Assembly (NCBI RefSeq): GCF_002086635.1
Contig: NZ_MVHD01000009.1
Location: 62,001-126,000, forward strand
DNA from: Mycobacterium alsense
Lineage (GTDB): Bacteria > Actinomycetota > Actinomycetes > Mycobacteriales > Mycobacteriaceae
DNA: 64,000 nucleotides
Direction of reading: 5' to 3'
The position numbers were made by a program, and so were the translations under genes. The notes beneath the pieces were generated by a model. It was not told where the DNA came from and made no database searches. It was given only the letters and a program-made list of their open reading frames with translations. Positions 26,581 through 35,777 of this stretch are shown here, piece after piece (the stretch's first letter is position 1; each line of letters begins with the position of its first letter).

Positions 26581-28308
26581 ATGGCCTCTGTATCTGGGGC
26601 CGGTAGTTCCGGCGCGGTCCGGATCGCGAACTGCTCCGGGTTCTACGGCGACCGGCTCTCGGCGATGCGCGAGATGCTCACCGGCGGCTCCGACGACCCC
26701 GTGGACTACCTAACCGGCGACTACCTGGCCGAACTGACGATGCTCATCCTGGGCCGGGACAAGATGAAGAACCCCGAGCGCGGCTATGCCAAGACGTTTT
26801 TGACCCAGCTCGAGGACTGCCTGGGCGAGGCCCGCGACCGCGGGGTCCGCATCGTCGCCAACGCCGGCGGCCTGAACCCGGCGGGGCTGGCCGACGCGAT
26901 CCGCGGTCTGGCCGAGCGGCTGGGCGTGCCGGTCAAGGTGGCCCACGTCGAGGGTGACGACCTGCAGCCGCGCGCGGCCGAGCTCGGGCTGGGCGACCCG
27001 CTGACGGCGAACGCCTACCTGGGCGCCTGGGGAATCGTCGACTGCCTGGGCGACGGCGCCGACGTCGTCGTCACCGGCCGGGTCACCGACGCCTCGGTGA
27101 TCGTCGGGGCGGCCGCCGCGCACTTCGGCTGGGGCCGCGCCGACTACGACCAACTCGCCGGCGCCGTCGTCGCCGGACACGTCATCGAGTGCGGGGTGCA
27201 GGCCTCCGGCGGCAACTACTCGTTCTTCACCGAAATCCCCGACTTGACCCACGCCGGTTTCCCTCTGGCCGAGGTCTACGCCGACGGCTCGTCGGTGATC
27301 ACCAAGCATCCCGGCACCGGCGGCCTGGTCAGCGTCGACACCGTCACCGCGCAGCTGCTCTACGAGATCACCGGCGCGCGCTACGCCAACCCCGACGTCA
27401 CCGCGCGGATGGACAGCGTCGAGCTGTCCGCGGACGGCCCCGACCGGGTGCGCATCACCGGCGCGCGCGGCGAGCCACCGCCGCCCACGCTCAAGGTGTC
27501 GCTGAACAGCATCGGCGGGGTCCGCCACGCCCTGACGTTCGTGCTGACGGGCCTGGACATCGAGGCCAAGGCCGAGTTGGTGCGCCGCCAGCTCGAGGCC
27601 GCGCTCACCGTCAAGCCCGCCGAGCTGCAGTGGACCCTGGCGCGCACCGACCACGCCGACGCCGACACCGAGGAAGCGGCCAGTGCCCTGCTGCACTGCG
27701 TCGTGCGCGATCCCGATCCCACCAACGTCGGACGCCAATTCTCGTCGGCGGCAGTGGAATTGGCGCTCGCCAGCTACCCCGGCTTCCACGTGACCGCCCC
27801 GCCGGGCGACGGTCAGGTGTACGGCGTGTTCACCGCGGGGTACGTCGACGCCGGACAGGTCCCGCACATCGCGGTGCACGCCGACGGTACTCGCACCGAA
27901 ATCCCGTGCGCCACCGAGACTTTGGAACTCACCGCCGCCGATCCCCCGCCGCTGCCGGAGCCACTGCCGGCCGGTCCGGTCGTCAGGGCGCCGCTGGGCC
28001 GCATCGCCGGGGCCCGCAGCGGCGACAAGGGTGGTTCGGCCAACGTCGGCGTCTGGGTGCGCACCGACGACCAATGGCGCTGGCTCGCCAACACCCTGAC
28101 CGTCGAGCTGTTCACCGAGTTGCTGCCCGAGGCCGCGGACTTCCCCGTCACCCGCCACGTGCTGCCCAACCTGCGCGCGCTGAACTTCGTCATCGACGGC
28201 ATCCTGGGTCAGGGCGTCGCGTATCAGGCGCGGTTCGACCCCCAGGCCAAGGGGCTGGGCGAATGGCTGCGCGGCCGCCACGTCGACATCCCGGAAAGGT
28301 TGTTGTGA
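26581..28308 (+). CDS. AtuA-like (DUF1446) protein, acyclic terpene/branched acyl-CoA catabolism
   Basis: A 575-residue protein of the AtuA/DUF1446 family, found with biotin-dependent carboxylases and acyl-CoA dehydrogenases that degrade citronellol-like or branched compounds. Visible family segments are CSGFYGDRLSAM near the N-terminus, RIVANAGGLNP, VTGRVTDAS and, in the C-terminal small domain, ARSGDKGGSANVGVW. GGAGGA stands a few bases before ATG 26581. It is the first of six overlapping genes. Its biochemical activity has not been established in any organism known to me. Equivalent to Rv0976c. Confidence 0.85.
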   Translation: MASVSGAGSSGAVRIANCSGFYGDRLSAMREMLTGGSDDPVDYLTGDYLAELTMLILGRDKMKNPERGYAKTFLTQLEDCLGEARDRGVRIVANAGGLNPAGLADAIRGLAERLGVPVKVAHVEGDDLQPRAAELGLGDPLTANAYLGAWGIVDCLGDGADVVVTGRVTDASVIVGAAAAHFGWGRADYDQLAGAVVAGHVIECGVQASGGNYSFFTEIPDLTHAGFPLAEVYADGSSVITKHPGTGGLVSVDTVTAQLLYEITGARYANPDVTARMDSVELSADGPDRVRITGARGEPPPPTLKVSLNSIGGVRHALTFVLTGLDIEAKAELVRRQLEAALTVKPAELQWTLARTDHADADTEEAASALLHCVVRDPDPTNVGRQFSSAAVELALASYPGFHVTAPPGDGQVYGVFTAGYVDAGQVPHIAVHADGTRTEIPCATETLELTAADPPPLPEPLPAGPVVRAPLGRIAGARSGDKGGSANVGVWVRTDDQWRWLANTLTVELFTELLPEAADFPVTRHVLPNLRALNFVIDGILGQGVAYQARFDPQAKGLGEWLRGRHVDIPERLL

Positions 28309-29453
28309 GTATCTGGAGCACGCCCGAGCGCGAGCAACTGCGAAAGACGGTGCGCTCGTTCACCGAACGCGAGATCCTGCCCAGCGCCGACGAGTGGGAG
28401 CGCACCGGCGAGCTGCCGCGCGAGCTGCACCGCCGCGCCGGGGCGGCCGGCCTGCTGGGCGCGGGCTTTCCCGAGGCAGCCGGCGGTGGCGGCGGGGACG
28501 GCGCCGACTCGCTGATCATCTGCGAGGAGGTGCACCAGGCCGGCGCACCCGGCGGCGTCTTCGCGTCGCTGTTCACCTGCGGCATCGCGGTGCCGCACAT
28601 GATCGCCTCCGGCGACGCCCGGCTGATCGACGAATTCGTGCGGCCGACGCTGGCCGGCGAGAAGATCGGCGCGCTGGCCATCACCGAGCCCGGCGGCGGT
28701 TCCGACGTCGGGCATCTGCGCACCAGCGCGGTCAAGGACGGCGATCACTACGTCGTGAACGGCGCCAAGACCTACATCACCTCCGGGGTCCGCGCCGACT
28801 ACGTCGTCACCGCGGTGCGCACCGGCGGCCCCGGCGCGGCCGGGGTTTCGCTGCTGGTGATCGAGAAGGGCACGCCCGGGTTCGAGGTCAGCCGCAAGCT
28901 GGACAAGATGGGCTGGCGGTCCTCGGACACCGCCGAGCTGGCGTTCACCGATGCGCGGGTGCCGGCGGCGAACCTCGTCGGCGCCGAGAACAGCGGATTC
29001 GCCCAGATCGCCCAGGCATTCGTCGCCGAGCGGGTCGGCCTTGCCGCGCAGGCGTATTCGAGCGCGCAACGCTGCCTCGACATCACGGCGGCGTGGTGTC
29101 GCGACCGGGAGACGTTCGGCCGGCCGCTGATCTCCCGCCAGTCGGTGCAGAACACACTGGCCGAGATGGCCCGCCGCATCGACGTCGCCCGCGTCTACAC
29201 CCGGCACGTGGTGGAGCGCCAGCTCGCCGGGGAGGCCAACCTCATCGCGCAGGTGTGTTTCGCCAAGAACACCGCCGTCGAGTGCGGGGAATGGGTCGCC
29301 AACCAGGCCGTGCAGCTCTTTGGCGGCATGGGCTACATGGCCGAATCCGAGGTCGAACGCCAGTACCGGGACATGCGGATCCTGGGCATCGGTGGCGGGA
29401 CCACCGAAATCCTCACCGCGCTGGCGGCCAAAACCCTTGGGTTCCAATCATGA
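28305..29453 (+). CDS. fadE13: Acyl-CoA dehydrogenase (FadE13-like)
   Basis: A 382-residue FAD-dependent acyl-CoA dehydrogenase introducing the alpha-beta double bond. Typical segments are ALAITEPGGGSDV (FAD/substrate), the mid-domain WRSSDTAELAFTD, and the C-terminal QLFGGMGYMAESEVERQYRD. The GTG start overlaps the upstream stop as GTGA, with GGAAAGG 4 nt ahead, so translation is coupled. In this operon it may act on a branched acyl-CoA before carboxylation, by analogy with citronellyl-CoA or isovaleryl-CoA dehydrogenases. Substrate is inferred from context only. Confidence 0.9.
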   Translation: MSIWSTPEREQLRKTVRSFTEREILPSADEWERTGELPRELHRRAGAAGLLGAGFPEAAGGGGGDGADSLIICEEVHQAGAPGGVFASLFTCGIAVPHMIASGDARLIDEFVRPTLAGEKIGALAITEPGGGSDVGHLRTSAVKDGDHYVVNGAKTYITSGVRADYVVTAVRTGGPGAAGVSLLVIEKGTPGFEVSRKLDKMGWRSSDTAELAFTDARVPAANLVGAENSGFAQIAQAFVAERVGLAAQAYSSAQRCLDITAAWCRDRETFGRPLISRQSVQNTLAEMARRIDVARVYTRHVVERQLAGEANLIAQVCFAKNTAVECGEWVANQAVQLFGGMGYMAESEVERQYRDMRILGIGGGTTEILTALAAKTLGFQS

Positions 29454-31045
29454 CGGTGCTGCAGACGACGCTCGATCCCGCTTCACCCGACTACGCCGAG
29501 GCCGCGTCGGTGGCCACCCAGCGGCTCGGGGAGATCGACGCCGAGCTCGCCAAAGCCCTTGCCGGCGGCGGCCCCAAGTACGTCGAGCGCCACCACGCCC
29601 GCGGCAAGCTGACCGCGCGCGAACGCATCGAGCTGCTCCTCGACCCCGACTCGCCGTTTTTGGAACTGAGCCCGCTGGCCGCCTGGGGCAGCTCCTTCAC
29701 CGTCGGCGCCAGCATGGTCACCGGTATCGGCGTGGTCGAAGGCGTCGAATGCCTGATCGTCGCCAACGACCCCACGGTCAAGGGCGGCACCAGCAACCCC
29801 TGGACCCTGAAAAAGATCCTGCGGGCCAACCAAATCGCCTTCGAGAACCGGCTTCCCGTGATCTCCCTGGTGGAGTCCGGGGGCGCGGATCTCCCCACGC
29901 AGAAGGAGATCTTCGTCCCCGGCGGGCGGATGTTCCGCGACCTGACCCGGCTGTCGGCGGCGGGCATTCCGACGATCGCGCTGGTGTTCGGCAACTCCAC
30001 CGCGGGCGGCGCGTACATCCCGGGCATGTCCGACCACGTGGTGATGATCAAGGAACGCTCCAAGGTGTTTTTGGCCGGTCCCCCGCTGGTGAAGATGGCC
30101 ACCGGTGAGGAGTCCGACGACGAATCACTCGGCGGCGCCGAAATGCATGCCCGCATATCGGGTTTGGCGGACTACTTCGCGGTCGACGAACTCGACGCCA
30201 TCCGCGTCGGACGGCGCATCGTGGCCCGGCTGAACTGGGTCAAGCGCGGGCCCGCCCCCGGGCCGGTGAGCGAGCCGCTCTACGACGCCGGGGAGCTGAT
30301 CGGCGTCGCGCCGGCGGACCTGCGCATCCCGTTCGACCCCCGCGAGGTGATCGCCCGCATCGTCGACGGCTCCGAATTCGACGAATTCAAGCCGATGTAC
30401 GGCTCGTCGCTGGTGACCGGCTGGGCCCGGCTGCACGGCTACCCGCTGGGCATCCTCGCCAACCACCGCGGCGTGCTGTTCAGCGAGGAGTCCCAGAAGG
30501 CCACCCAGTTCATCCAGCTGGCCAATCGGTCCGACACGCCATTGTTGTTCCTGCACAACACCACCGGCTACATGGTCGGCAAGGACTACGAGGAAGGCGG
30601 CATGATCAAGCACGGGTCGATGATGATCAACGCCGTGTCCAACTCCACCGTCCCGCACATCTCGCTGCTGATCGGCGCGTCCTACGGCGCCGGCCACTAC
30701 GGCATGTGCGGGCGGGCCTACGACCCGCGTTTCCTGTTCGCGTGGCCAAGCGCGAAATCCGCGGTGATGGGCGGCGCGCAACTGGCCGGGGTGCTGTCGA
30801 TCGTGGCCCGCGCCGCCGCCGAGGCCCGCGGCCAGCAGGTCGACGAGGAGGCCGACGCCGCGATGCGGGCGGCCGTCGAGGGCCAGATCGAAGCCGAGTC
30901 GCTGCCGCTGGTGCTGTCGGGGATGCTCTACGACGACGGAGTGATCGACCCGCGCGACACCCGCACGGTGCTGGGAATGTGTTTGTCCGCCATCGCCACC
31001 GGCCCGATCGAGGGGACGTCGAACTTCGGCGTCTTCCGGATGTGA
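29450..31045 (+). CDS. accD2: Acyl-CoA carboxylase carboxyltransferase subunit AccD2
   Basis: A 531-residue beta subunit with both carboxyltransferase halves: GKLTARERIELLLD and SGGADLPTQKEIF in the N-half, and HNTTGYMVGKDYEEGG with ASYGAGHYGMCGRAYDP in the C-half. This layout resembles methylcrotonyl- or geranyl-CoA carboxylase more than propionyl-CoA carboxylase. It works with the biotinylated AccA2 encoded next. ATGA overlaps the fadE13 stop. In M. tuberculosis AccA2/AccD2 has been studied less than other complexes, and the substrate remains inference. Confidence 0.92.
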   Translation: MTVLQTTLDPASPDYAEAASVATQRLGEIDAELAKALAGGGPKYVERHHARGKLTARERIELLLDPDSPFLELSPLAAWGSSFTVGASMVTGIGVVEGVECLIVANDPTVKGGTSNPWTLKKILRANQIAFENRLPVISLVESGGADLPTQKEIFVPGGRMFRDLTRLSAAGIPTIALVFGNSTAGGAYIPGMSDHVVMIKERSKVFLAGPPLVKMATGEESDDESLGGAEMHARISGLADYFAVDELDAIRVGRRIVARLNWVKRGPAPGPVSEPLYDAGELIGVAPADLRIPFDPREVIARIVDGSEFDEFKPMYGSSLVTGWARLHGYPLGILANHRGVLFSEESQKATQFIQLANRSDTPLLFLHNTTGYMVGKDYEEGGMIKHGSMMINAVSNSTVPHISLLIGASYGAGHYGMCGRAYDPRFLFAWPSAKSAVMGGAQLAGVLSIVARAAAEARGQQVDEEADAAMRAAVEGQIEAESLPLVLSGMLYDDGVIDPRDTRTVLGMCLSAIATGPIEGTSNFGVFRM

Positions 31046-31050
31046 GCGTC

Positions 31051-33054
31051 ATGGGAATCACCCGAGTGCTGGTCGCCAACCGCGGCGAGATCGCCCGGCG
31101 CGTGTTCGCCACCTGCCGGCGGCTGGGCCTGGGCACCGTCGCCGTCTACACCGACCCCGACGCCGCCTCCCCGCATGTCGCCGAAGCCGACGCGCGGGTC
31201 CGGCTGCCGAACGTCAACGACTATCTCAATGCCGATGCGATCATCGCCGCCGCCCGCGCAGCCGGCGCCGACGCGGTGCATCCCGGCTACGGATTCCTCG
31301 CGGAGAACGCCGATTTCGCCGCCGCCGTGGCCGACGCCGGCCTGACCTGGGTGGGCCCGCCGGTGGACGCGGTGCGCGCGATGGGCTCCAAGATCGAGTC
31401 CAAGAAGCTGATGGCCGCCGCCGGGGTCCCGGTGCTCGACCAACTCGACCCCGACACCGTCACGCAGGCCCAGCTGCCGGTGCTGGTCAAGGCGTCCGCC
31501 GGCGGTGGCGGCCGCGGGATGCGGGTGGTGCGCGAATTGTCCGCTCTGCCCGGCGAAGTCGCCGCGGCGCGGCGCGAGGCGCAGTCGGCGTTCGGCGACC
31601 CGACCGTGTTCTGCGAGCGCTACCTGCCCACGGGCCACCACGTGGAGGTTCAGGTCCTCGCCGACACCCACGGCACGGTGTGGGCCGTCGGGGAACGCGA
31701 ATGCTCGATACAGCGCCGCCACCAGAAGATCATCGAGGAGGCGCCCTCGCCGCTGGTCGAGCGGACGCCGGGCATGCGCGCCAAGCTGTTCGACGCGGCC
31801 CGGCTCGCGGCGGGCGCGATCGGCTACACCGGGGCGGGGACGGTCGAGTTCCTCGCCGACCCAGACTCCCAAGACGGCGAGTTCTACTTCCTCGAGATGA
31901 ACACCCGGCTGCAGGTCGAGCACCCGGTCACCGAGGAGACCGCCGGGGTGGACCTGGTCGAGCTGCAGCTGACGGTGGCCGACGGCGCCCGCCTCGACCC
32001 GGAACCACCCGCCGCGCAGGGGTATTCGATCGAGGCCCGGCTCTACGCCGAGGACCCCGCGCACGGGTGGCAGCCGCAGGTCGGCGTGATGCACACGTTC
32101 GAGGTGCCGGGGGTCCGGGCGGAGTTCGCGTCGCTGGAGCGGCGGACCGGGATCCGCCTGGATTCCGGGATCGCCGACGGGTCCACGGTGTCGATCCACT
32201 ACGACCCGATGCTGGCCAAGGTGATCTCCTACGCCCCCACCCGCGCGCAGTCGGCGCGGGTGTTGGCCGATGCGCTGGCCCGCGCGCGCCTGCACGGCGT
32301 GCGCACCAACCGCGAGCTGCTGGTGAACGTGCTGCGACACCCCGCATTTCTCGAGGGTGCCACCGACACCGCGTTCTTCGACACGCACGGCCTCGAGCGG
32401 CTCTCCGCCCCCCTGGCCGACGAGGCGGCGGTCCGGCTGTCGGCCGTCGCGGCCGCGCTCGCCGACGCCGCGCACAACCGCGCGACGGCCCGAGTGCTCG
32501 GCGCGCTCCCCAGCGGTTGGCGCAACCTGGCGTCGGGCTACCAGGACAAGGCCTACCGAGACGACCACAACACCGAACATCGCGTCGAATACCGGTTCAG
32601 CAGGGAAGGTTTGGCGCTGCCGGCCGACGAGTCGGTGCGGCTGATCTCGGCCGCCCCGGACGAGGTGGTGCTGTCCGCCGACGGCGTGGAGCACAACTTC
32701 TCGGTGCGGCGCTACGGCGCCCCCGGTTCGGCAGACGTCTACGTCGACTCGGCACGGGGACCGGTGCATTTGGTCGCGCTGCCGAGGTTCCCCGAGCCGG
32801 GTTCGGCCGTGGCGCAGGGTTCTTTGGTGGCGCCGATGCCCGGCAACGTCATCCGCCTCGCCGCCGCGGTCGGCGACACCGTCACCGCCGGCCAGCCGCT
32901 GATCTGGCTGGAGGCGATGAAGATGGAACACACGATCGCCGCGCCGTCCGACGGCGTGCTCGCCGAGCTCAACGTCGATACCGGCCAGCAAGTCGAGGTG
33001 GGCGCCGTCCTCGCACGAGTGGAAGCGCCTGAAGCACAAGGAGAACCGAGATGA
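31051..33054 (+). CDS. accA2: Acyl-CoA carboxylase biotin carboxylase/BCCP subunit AccA2
   Basis: A 667-residue alpha subunit. Residues about 1-450 are biotin carboxylase (ANRGEIARRV, the ATP-grasp glycine loop KASAGGGGRGM, EMNTRLQVEHPVTEE). A linker follows, and then a C-terminal BCCP domain with the biotinyl lysine in EAMKMEH (K624). It carboxylates its own biotin and passes CO2 to AccD2. ATG 31051 matches the family N-terminus; GTG codons 3 and 9 nt upstream are alternatives. It sits between accD2 and fadE12 with 5-nt and -4-nt junctions. Confidence 0.93.
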   Translation: MGITRVLVANRGEIARRVFATCRRLGLGTVAVYTDPDAASPHVAEADARVRLPNVNDYLNADAIIAAARAAGADAVHPGYGFLAENADFAAAVADAGLTWVGPPVDAVRAMGSKIESKKLMAAAGVPVLDQLDPDTVTQAQLPVLVKASAGGGGRGMRVVRELSALPGEVAAARREAQSAFGDPTVFCERYLPTGHHVEVQVLADTHGTVWAVGERECSIQRRHQKIIEEAPSPLVERTPGMRAKLFDAARLAAGAIGYTGAGTVEFLADPDSQDGEFYFLEMNTRLQVEHPVTEETAGVDLVELQLTVADGARLDPEPPAAQGYSIEARLYAEDPAHGWQPQVGVMHTFEVPGVRAEFASLERRTGIRLDSGIADGSTVSIHYDPMLAKVISYAPTRAQSARVLADALARARLHGVRTNRELLVNVLRHPAFLEGATDTAFFDTHGLERLSAPLADEAAVRLSAVAAALADAAHNRATARVLGALPSGWRNLASGYQDKAYRDDHNTEHRVEYRFSREGLALPADESVRLISAAPDEVVLSADGVEHNFSVRRYGAPGSADVYVDSARGPVHLVALPRFPEPGSAVAQGSLVAPMPGNVIRLAAAVGDTVTAGQPLIWLEAMKMEHTIAAPSDGVLAELNVDTGQQVEVGAVLARVEAPEAQGEPR

Positions 33055-34217
33055 CCGACACCAGCTTCATCGAGAACGAGGAACGCCGGGCCCTGCGCAA
33101 AACGGTGGCCGAGTGGGCGTCCAACTACGGCGAGGAGTACTACCTGGAGAAGGCGCGCGCACACGAGCACACTATTGAATTATGGTCCGAGGCAGGAAAA
33201 CTCGGCTTTCTCGGGGTGAACCTGCCCGAAGAGTACGGCGGTGGCGGCGCCGGCATGTACGAGCTGTCGCTGGTGATGGAGGAGATGGCGGCCGCCGGCA
33301 GCGCGCTGCTGCTGATGGTGGTGTCACCGGCCATCAACGGCACCATCATCAGCAAGTTCGGCACCGAGGAGCAGAAGAAGCGCTGGCTTCCCGGCATCGC
33401 CGACGGCTCGCTGACGATGGCGTTCGCGATCACCGAGCCAGACGCCGGCTCCAACTCGCACATGATCACCACCACCGCCCGCCGCGACGGCGGCGACTGG
33501 ATCCTCAAGGGCCAGAAGGTCTTCATCTCCGGCATCGACCAGGCGCAGGCGGTGCTCGTGGTGGCGCGCACCGAAGAGGCGAAGACGGGCAAGCTGCGCC
33601 CCGCCCTGTTTGTGGTGCCCACCGACGCGGCCGGCTTCACCTACACCCCGATCGAGATGGAGCTGATCAGCCCCGAGCGTCAATTCCAGGTGTTCCTCGA
33701 CGACGTCCGGCTGCCCAGCGATGCGCTCGTCGGGGCCCAGGACGCCGCGATCGCACAGCTTTTCGCCGGCCTGAACCCCGAGCGCATCATGGGCGCGGCC
33801 AGCTCGGTGGGCATGGGACGGTTCGCGCTGAGCAAGGCCGTCGACTACGTCAAGACGCGCCAGGTCTGGTCCACCCCCATCGGCGCACACCAGGGGCTGT
33901 CACATCCGTTGGCGCAGTGCCACATTGAGGTCGAGCTGGCCAAGCTGATGATGCAGAAGGCCGCGTCCCTCTACGACAGCGGCGACGACGCGGGGGCCGC
34001 CGAGGCCGCCAACATGGCCAAGTACGCCGCGGCCGAGGCGGCCACCCGCTCCGTCGACCAGGCCGTGCAGTCGCTGGGCGGCAACGGGCTGACCAAGGAG
34101 TACGGCGTCGCCGCCATGCTGGCCTCGGCGCGGCTCGGGCGGATCGCCCCGATCAGCCGCGAGATGGTGCTGAACTTCGTGGCGCAGACATCGCTGGGCC
34201 TGCCCCGAAGCTACTGA
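33051..34217 (+). CDS. fadE12: Acyl-CoA dehydrogenase (FadE12-like)
   Basis: A 388-residue acyl-CoA dehydrogenase distinct from the first one in the operon. Segments are AFAITEPDAGSNS, the FAD-binding mid-domain with ISPERQFQVFLDDV, and the C-terminal SVDQAVQSLGGNGLTKEYG. It begins by ATGA overlap with accA2, with GGAGAA upstream. Two dehydrogenases around one carboxylase suggests successive oxidations of a branched substrate. Equivalent to Rv0972c. Substrate is not determinable from sequence. Confidence 0.9.
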   Translation: MTDTSFIENEERRALRKTVAEWASNYGEEYYLEKARAHEHTIELWSEAGKLGFLGVNLPEEYGGGGAGMYELSLVMEEMAAAGSALLLMVVSPAINGTIISKFGTEEQKKRWLPGIADGSLTMAFAITEPDAGSNSHMITTTARRDGGDWILKGQKVFISGIDQAQAVLVVARTEEAKTGKLRPALFVVPTDAAGFTYTPIEMELISPERQFQVFLDDVRLPSDALVGAQDAAIAQLFAGLNPERIMGAASSVGMGRFALSKAVDYVKTRQVWSTPIGAHQGLSHPLAQCHIEVELAKLMMQKAASLYDSGDDAGAAEAANMAKYAAAEAATRSVDQAVQSLGGNGLTKEYGVAAMLASARLGRIAPISREMVLNFVAQTSLGLPRSY

Positions 34218-34999
34218 TGGACACCCTCGTCGACTACGCGGGCCCGGCCGCAACCGGTGGGCCCTTCGCGCGGCTCACGCTGAACTCTCCGCACAACCGC
34301 AACGCGCTTTCCACCGCCCTGGTCAGCCAGCTGCACCAGGGCCTGCGCGACGCCACCGCCGACCCCGTGGTGCGGGTGGTGGTGCTGGGCCACGAGGGCG
34401 GCACGTTCTGCGCGGGCGCCGACCTGAGCGAGGCCGGCGAAGGCAGCCCGTTCGACATGGCCGTGGCCCGGGCCCGGGAGATGACCGAGCTGCTGCGCGC
34501 CATCGTCTCCTCGCCGCTGCCGGTGATCGCCGCCGTCGACGGGCACGTGCGCGCGGGCGGGTTCGGGCTCGTCGCCGCCTGCGACATCGCGGTGGCCGGC
34601 CCGCGCAGCACCTTCGCGCTGACCGAGGCCCGGATCGGTGTCGCGCCGTCGATCATCTCGCTGACGCTGCTGCCGAAGATCTCGGCGCGCGCCGCGGCGC
34701 GCTACTACCTCTCCGGCGAGACGTTCGACGCCTCGGTGGCCGCCGACATCGGGCTCGTGACGATGGCGGCCGACGACGTGGGCGCCGCGGTGCACAAGCT
34801 GGTCGCCGACGTGAGCCGCGGCTCGCCGCAGGGCCTCGCGGCGTCCAAGGCGCTGACGACGGCCGCGGTCCTGGAGGCGTTCGACCGCGACGCCGAGCGG
34901 CTCACCGAGGAGTCGGCGCGGCTGTTCGTCTCCGACGAAGCGCGCGAGGGCATGCTGGCGTTTCTGCAGAAGCGTCGCCCCCGTTGGGCAAACGTCTAA
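34217..34999 (+). CDS. echA7: Enoyl-CoA hydratase/isomerase EchA7
   Basis: A 260-residue crotonase-fold protein. The oxyanion-hole motifs HEGGTFCAGADLSE and HVRAGGFGLVAACD are visible; the second catalytic acidic residue falls near EARIGVAPSII, as in AtuE/isohexenylglutaconyl-CoA hydratase-type enzymes. Its ATG shares one base with the fadE12 stop (TGATG). As the last gene it would hydrate the carboxylated enoyl-CoA, completing a leucine/citronellol-type sequence. This pathway order is inference from operon content. Confidence 0.9.
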   Translation: MDTLVDYAGPAATGGPFARLTLNSPHNRNALSTALVSQLHQGLRDATADPVVRVVVLGHEGGTFCAGADLSEAGEGSPFDMAVARAREMTELLRAIVSSPLPVIAAVDGHVRAGGFGLVAACDIAVAGPRSTFALTEARIGVAPSIISLTLLPKISARAAARYYLSGETFDASVAADIGLVTMAADDVGAAVHKLVADVSRGSPQGLAASKALTTAAVLEAFDRDAERLTEESARLFVSDEAREGMLAFLQKRRPRWANV

Positions 35000-35087
35000 C
35001 CGTTCCCCCGACGCGTGCGGCCGCGGCGCTCCTGCCTGGCGAAATCCGGCCCGACCTGGGAAGAAGGTTGCAGTTTAGCCAACACCC

Positions 35088-35115
35088 TTGCAGCAAAACT
35101 TCTACGTCGTACGCT
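35088..35115 (+). promoter_or_regulatory. SigA-like promoter of the DUF1707 gene
   Basis: TTGCAG (35088-35093), a 16-bp spacer and TACGCT (35110-35115) form a recognisable promoter. The -10 ends 5 nt before GTG 35121 and 8 nt before ATG 35124, again the leaderless geometry. A second TTGCAG occurs about 20 bp upstream. Confidence 0.5.
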
Positions 35116-35123
35116 CGTGGGTG

Positions 35124-35744
35124 ATGAGCAACTCAGCGCAGCGCGACACCCGCGCTACCCCCGACGGCGGGGACACGCGTGACGAAGGGGAGCGCGCGGC
35201 CGACACGGATCGCATTCAGGTCGCGCAGTTGCTGGCGTACGCCGCCGAGCAGGGTCGCCTACAGCTCAAGGACTACGAAGACCGCCTGACGCGCGCCTAC
35301 GCGGCGACGACGTACGAGGAGCTGGATCAGCTGCGGGCCGACCTGCCCGGCGCGATGCTGGGTCCGCGCCGCGGCGGCAAACCCAATCCCGCGCCGTCGA
35401 TGTTGCTGCTGGCCCTGATGAGCGGGTTCGAGCGCCGCGGCCGGTGGAACGTGCCGAAGAAGCTGACCACGTTCACCTTGTGGGGCAACGGGGTGGTGGA
35501 CCTGCGCTACGCCGACTTCACCTCCACCGAGGTCGAGATCCACGCGATCTCGATCATGGGCATGCAGAACATCTTGGTGCCGCCCGAGGTCAACGTCGAG
35601 ATCCACGGCCACGGCGTGATGGGCGGCTTCGACCAAAGCGTGCTCGGCCAGGGCACCCCCGGCGCGCCGAAAGTGCGGGTTCGCGGTTTCTCGCTGTGGG
35701 GCGGCGTGGGCATCAAGCGCCGGGCCCGCCGGCCGCGCGGCTAG
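35124..35744 (+). CDS. DUF1707 / LiaF-like C-terminal domain protein
   Basis: A 206-residue protein. The N-terminal part (about 30-80) is a DUF1707 domain (RIQVAQLLAYAAEQGRLQLK, then DYEDRLTRAYAATTYEEL). The C-terminal half (about 115-200) is a beta-rich cell-wall-active-antibiotic-response type domain with repeating VDLRYADFTSTEVEI. No signal peptide or clear membrane span was seen. Equivalent to M. tuberculosis Rv0966c. In M. tuberculosis the copper-handling ctpV-csoR genes lie between echA7 and this gene; they are absent here. Role unknown, possibly envelope sensing. Confidence 0.8.
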   Translation: MSNSAQRDTRATPDGGDTRDEGERAADTDRIQVAQLLAYAAEQGRLQLKDYEDRLTRAYAATTYEELDQLRADLPGAMLGPRRGGKPNPAPSMLLLALMSGFERRGRWNVPKKLTTFTLWGNGVVDLRYADFTSTEVEIHAISIMGMQNILVPPEVNVEIHGHGVMGGFDQSVLGQGTPGAPKVRVRGFSLWGGVGIKRRARRPRG

Positions 35745-35777
35745 CGCCAGACTCGTTGCGCCCCAGGCGTTGGGCCG

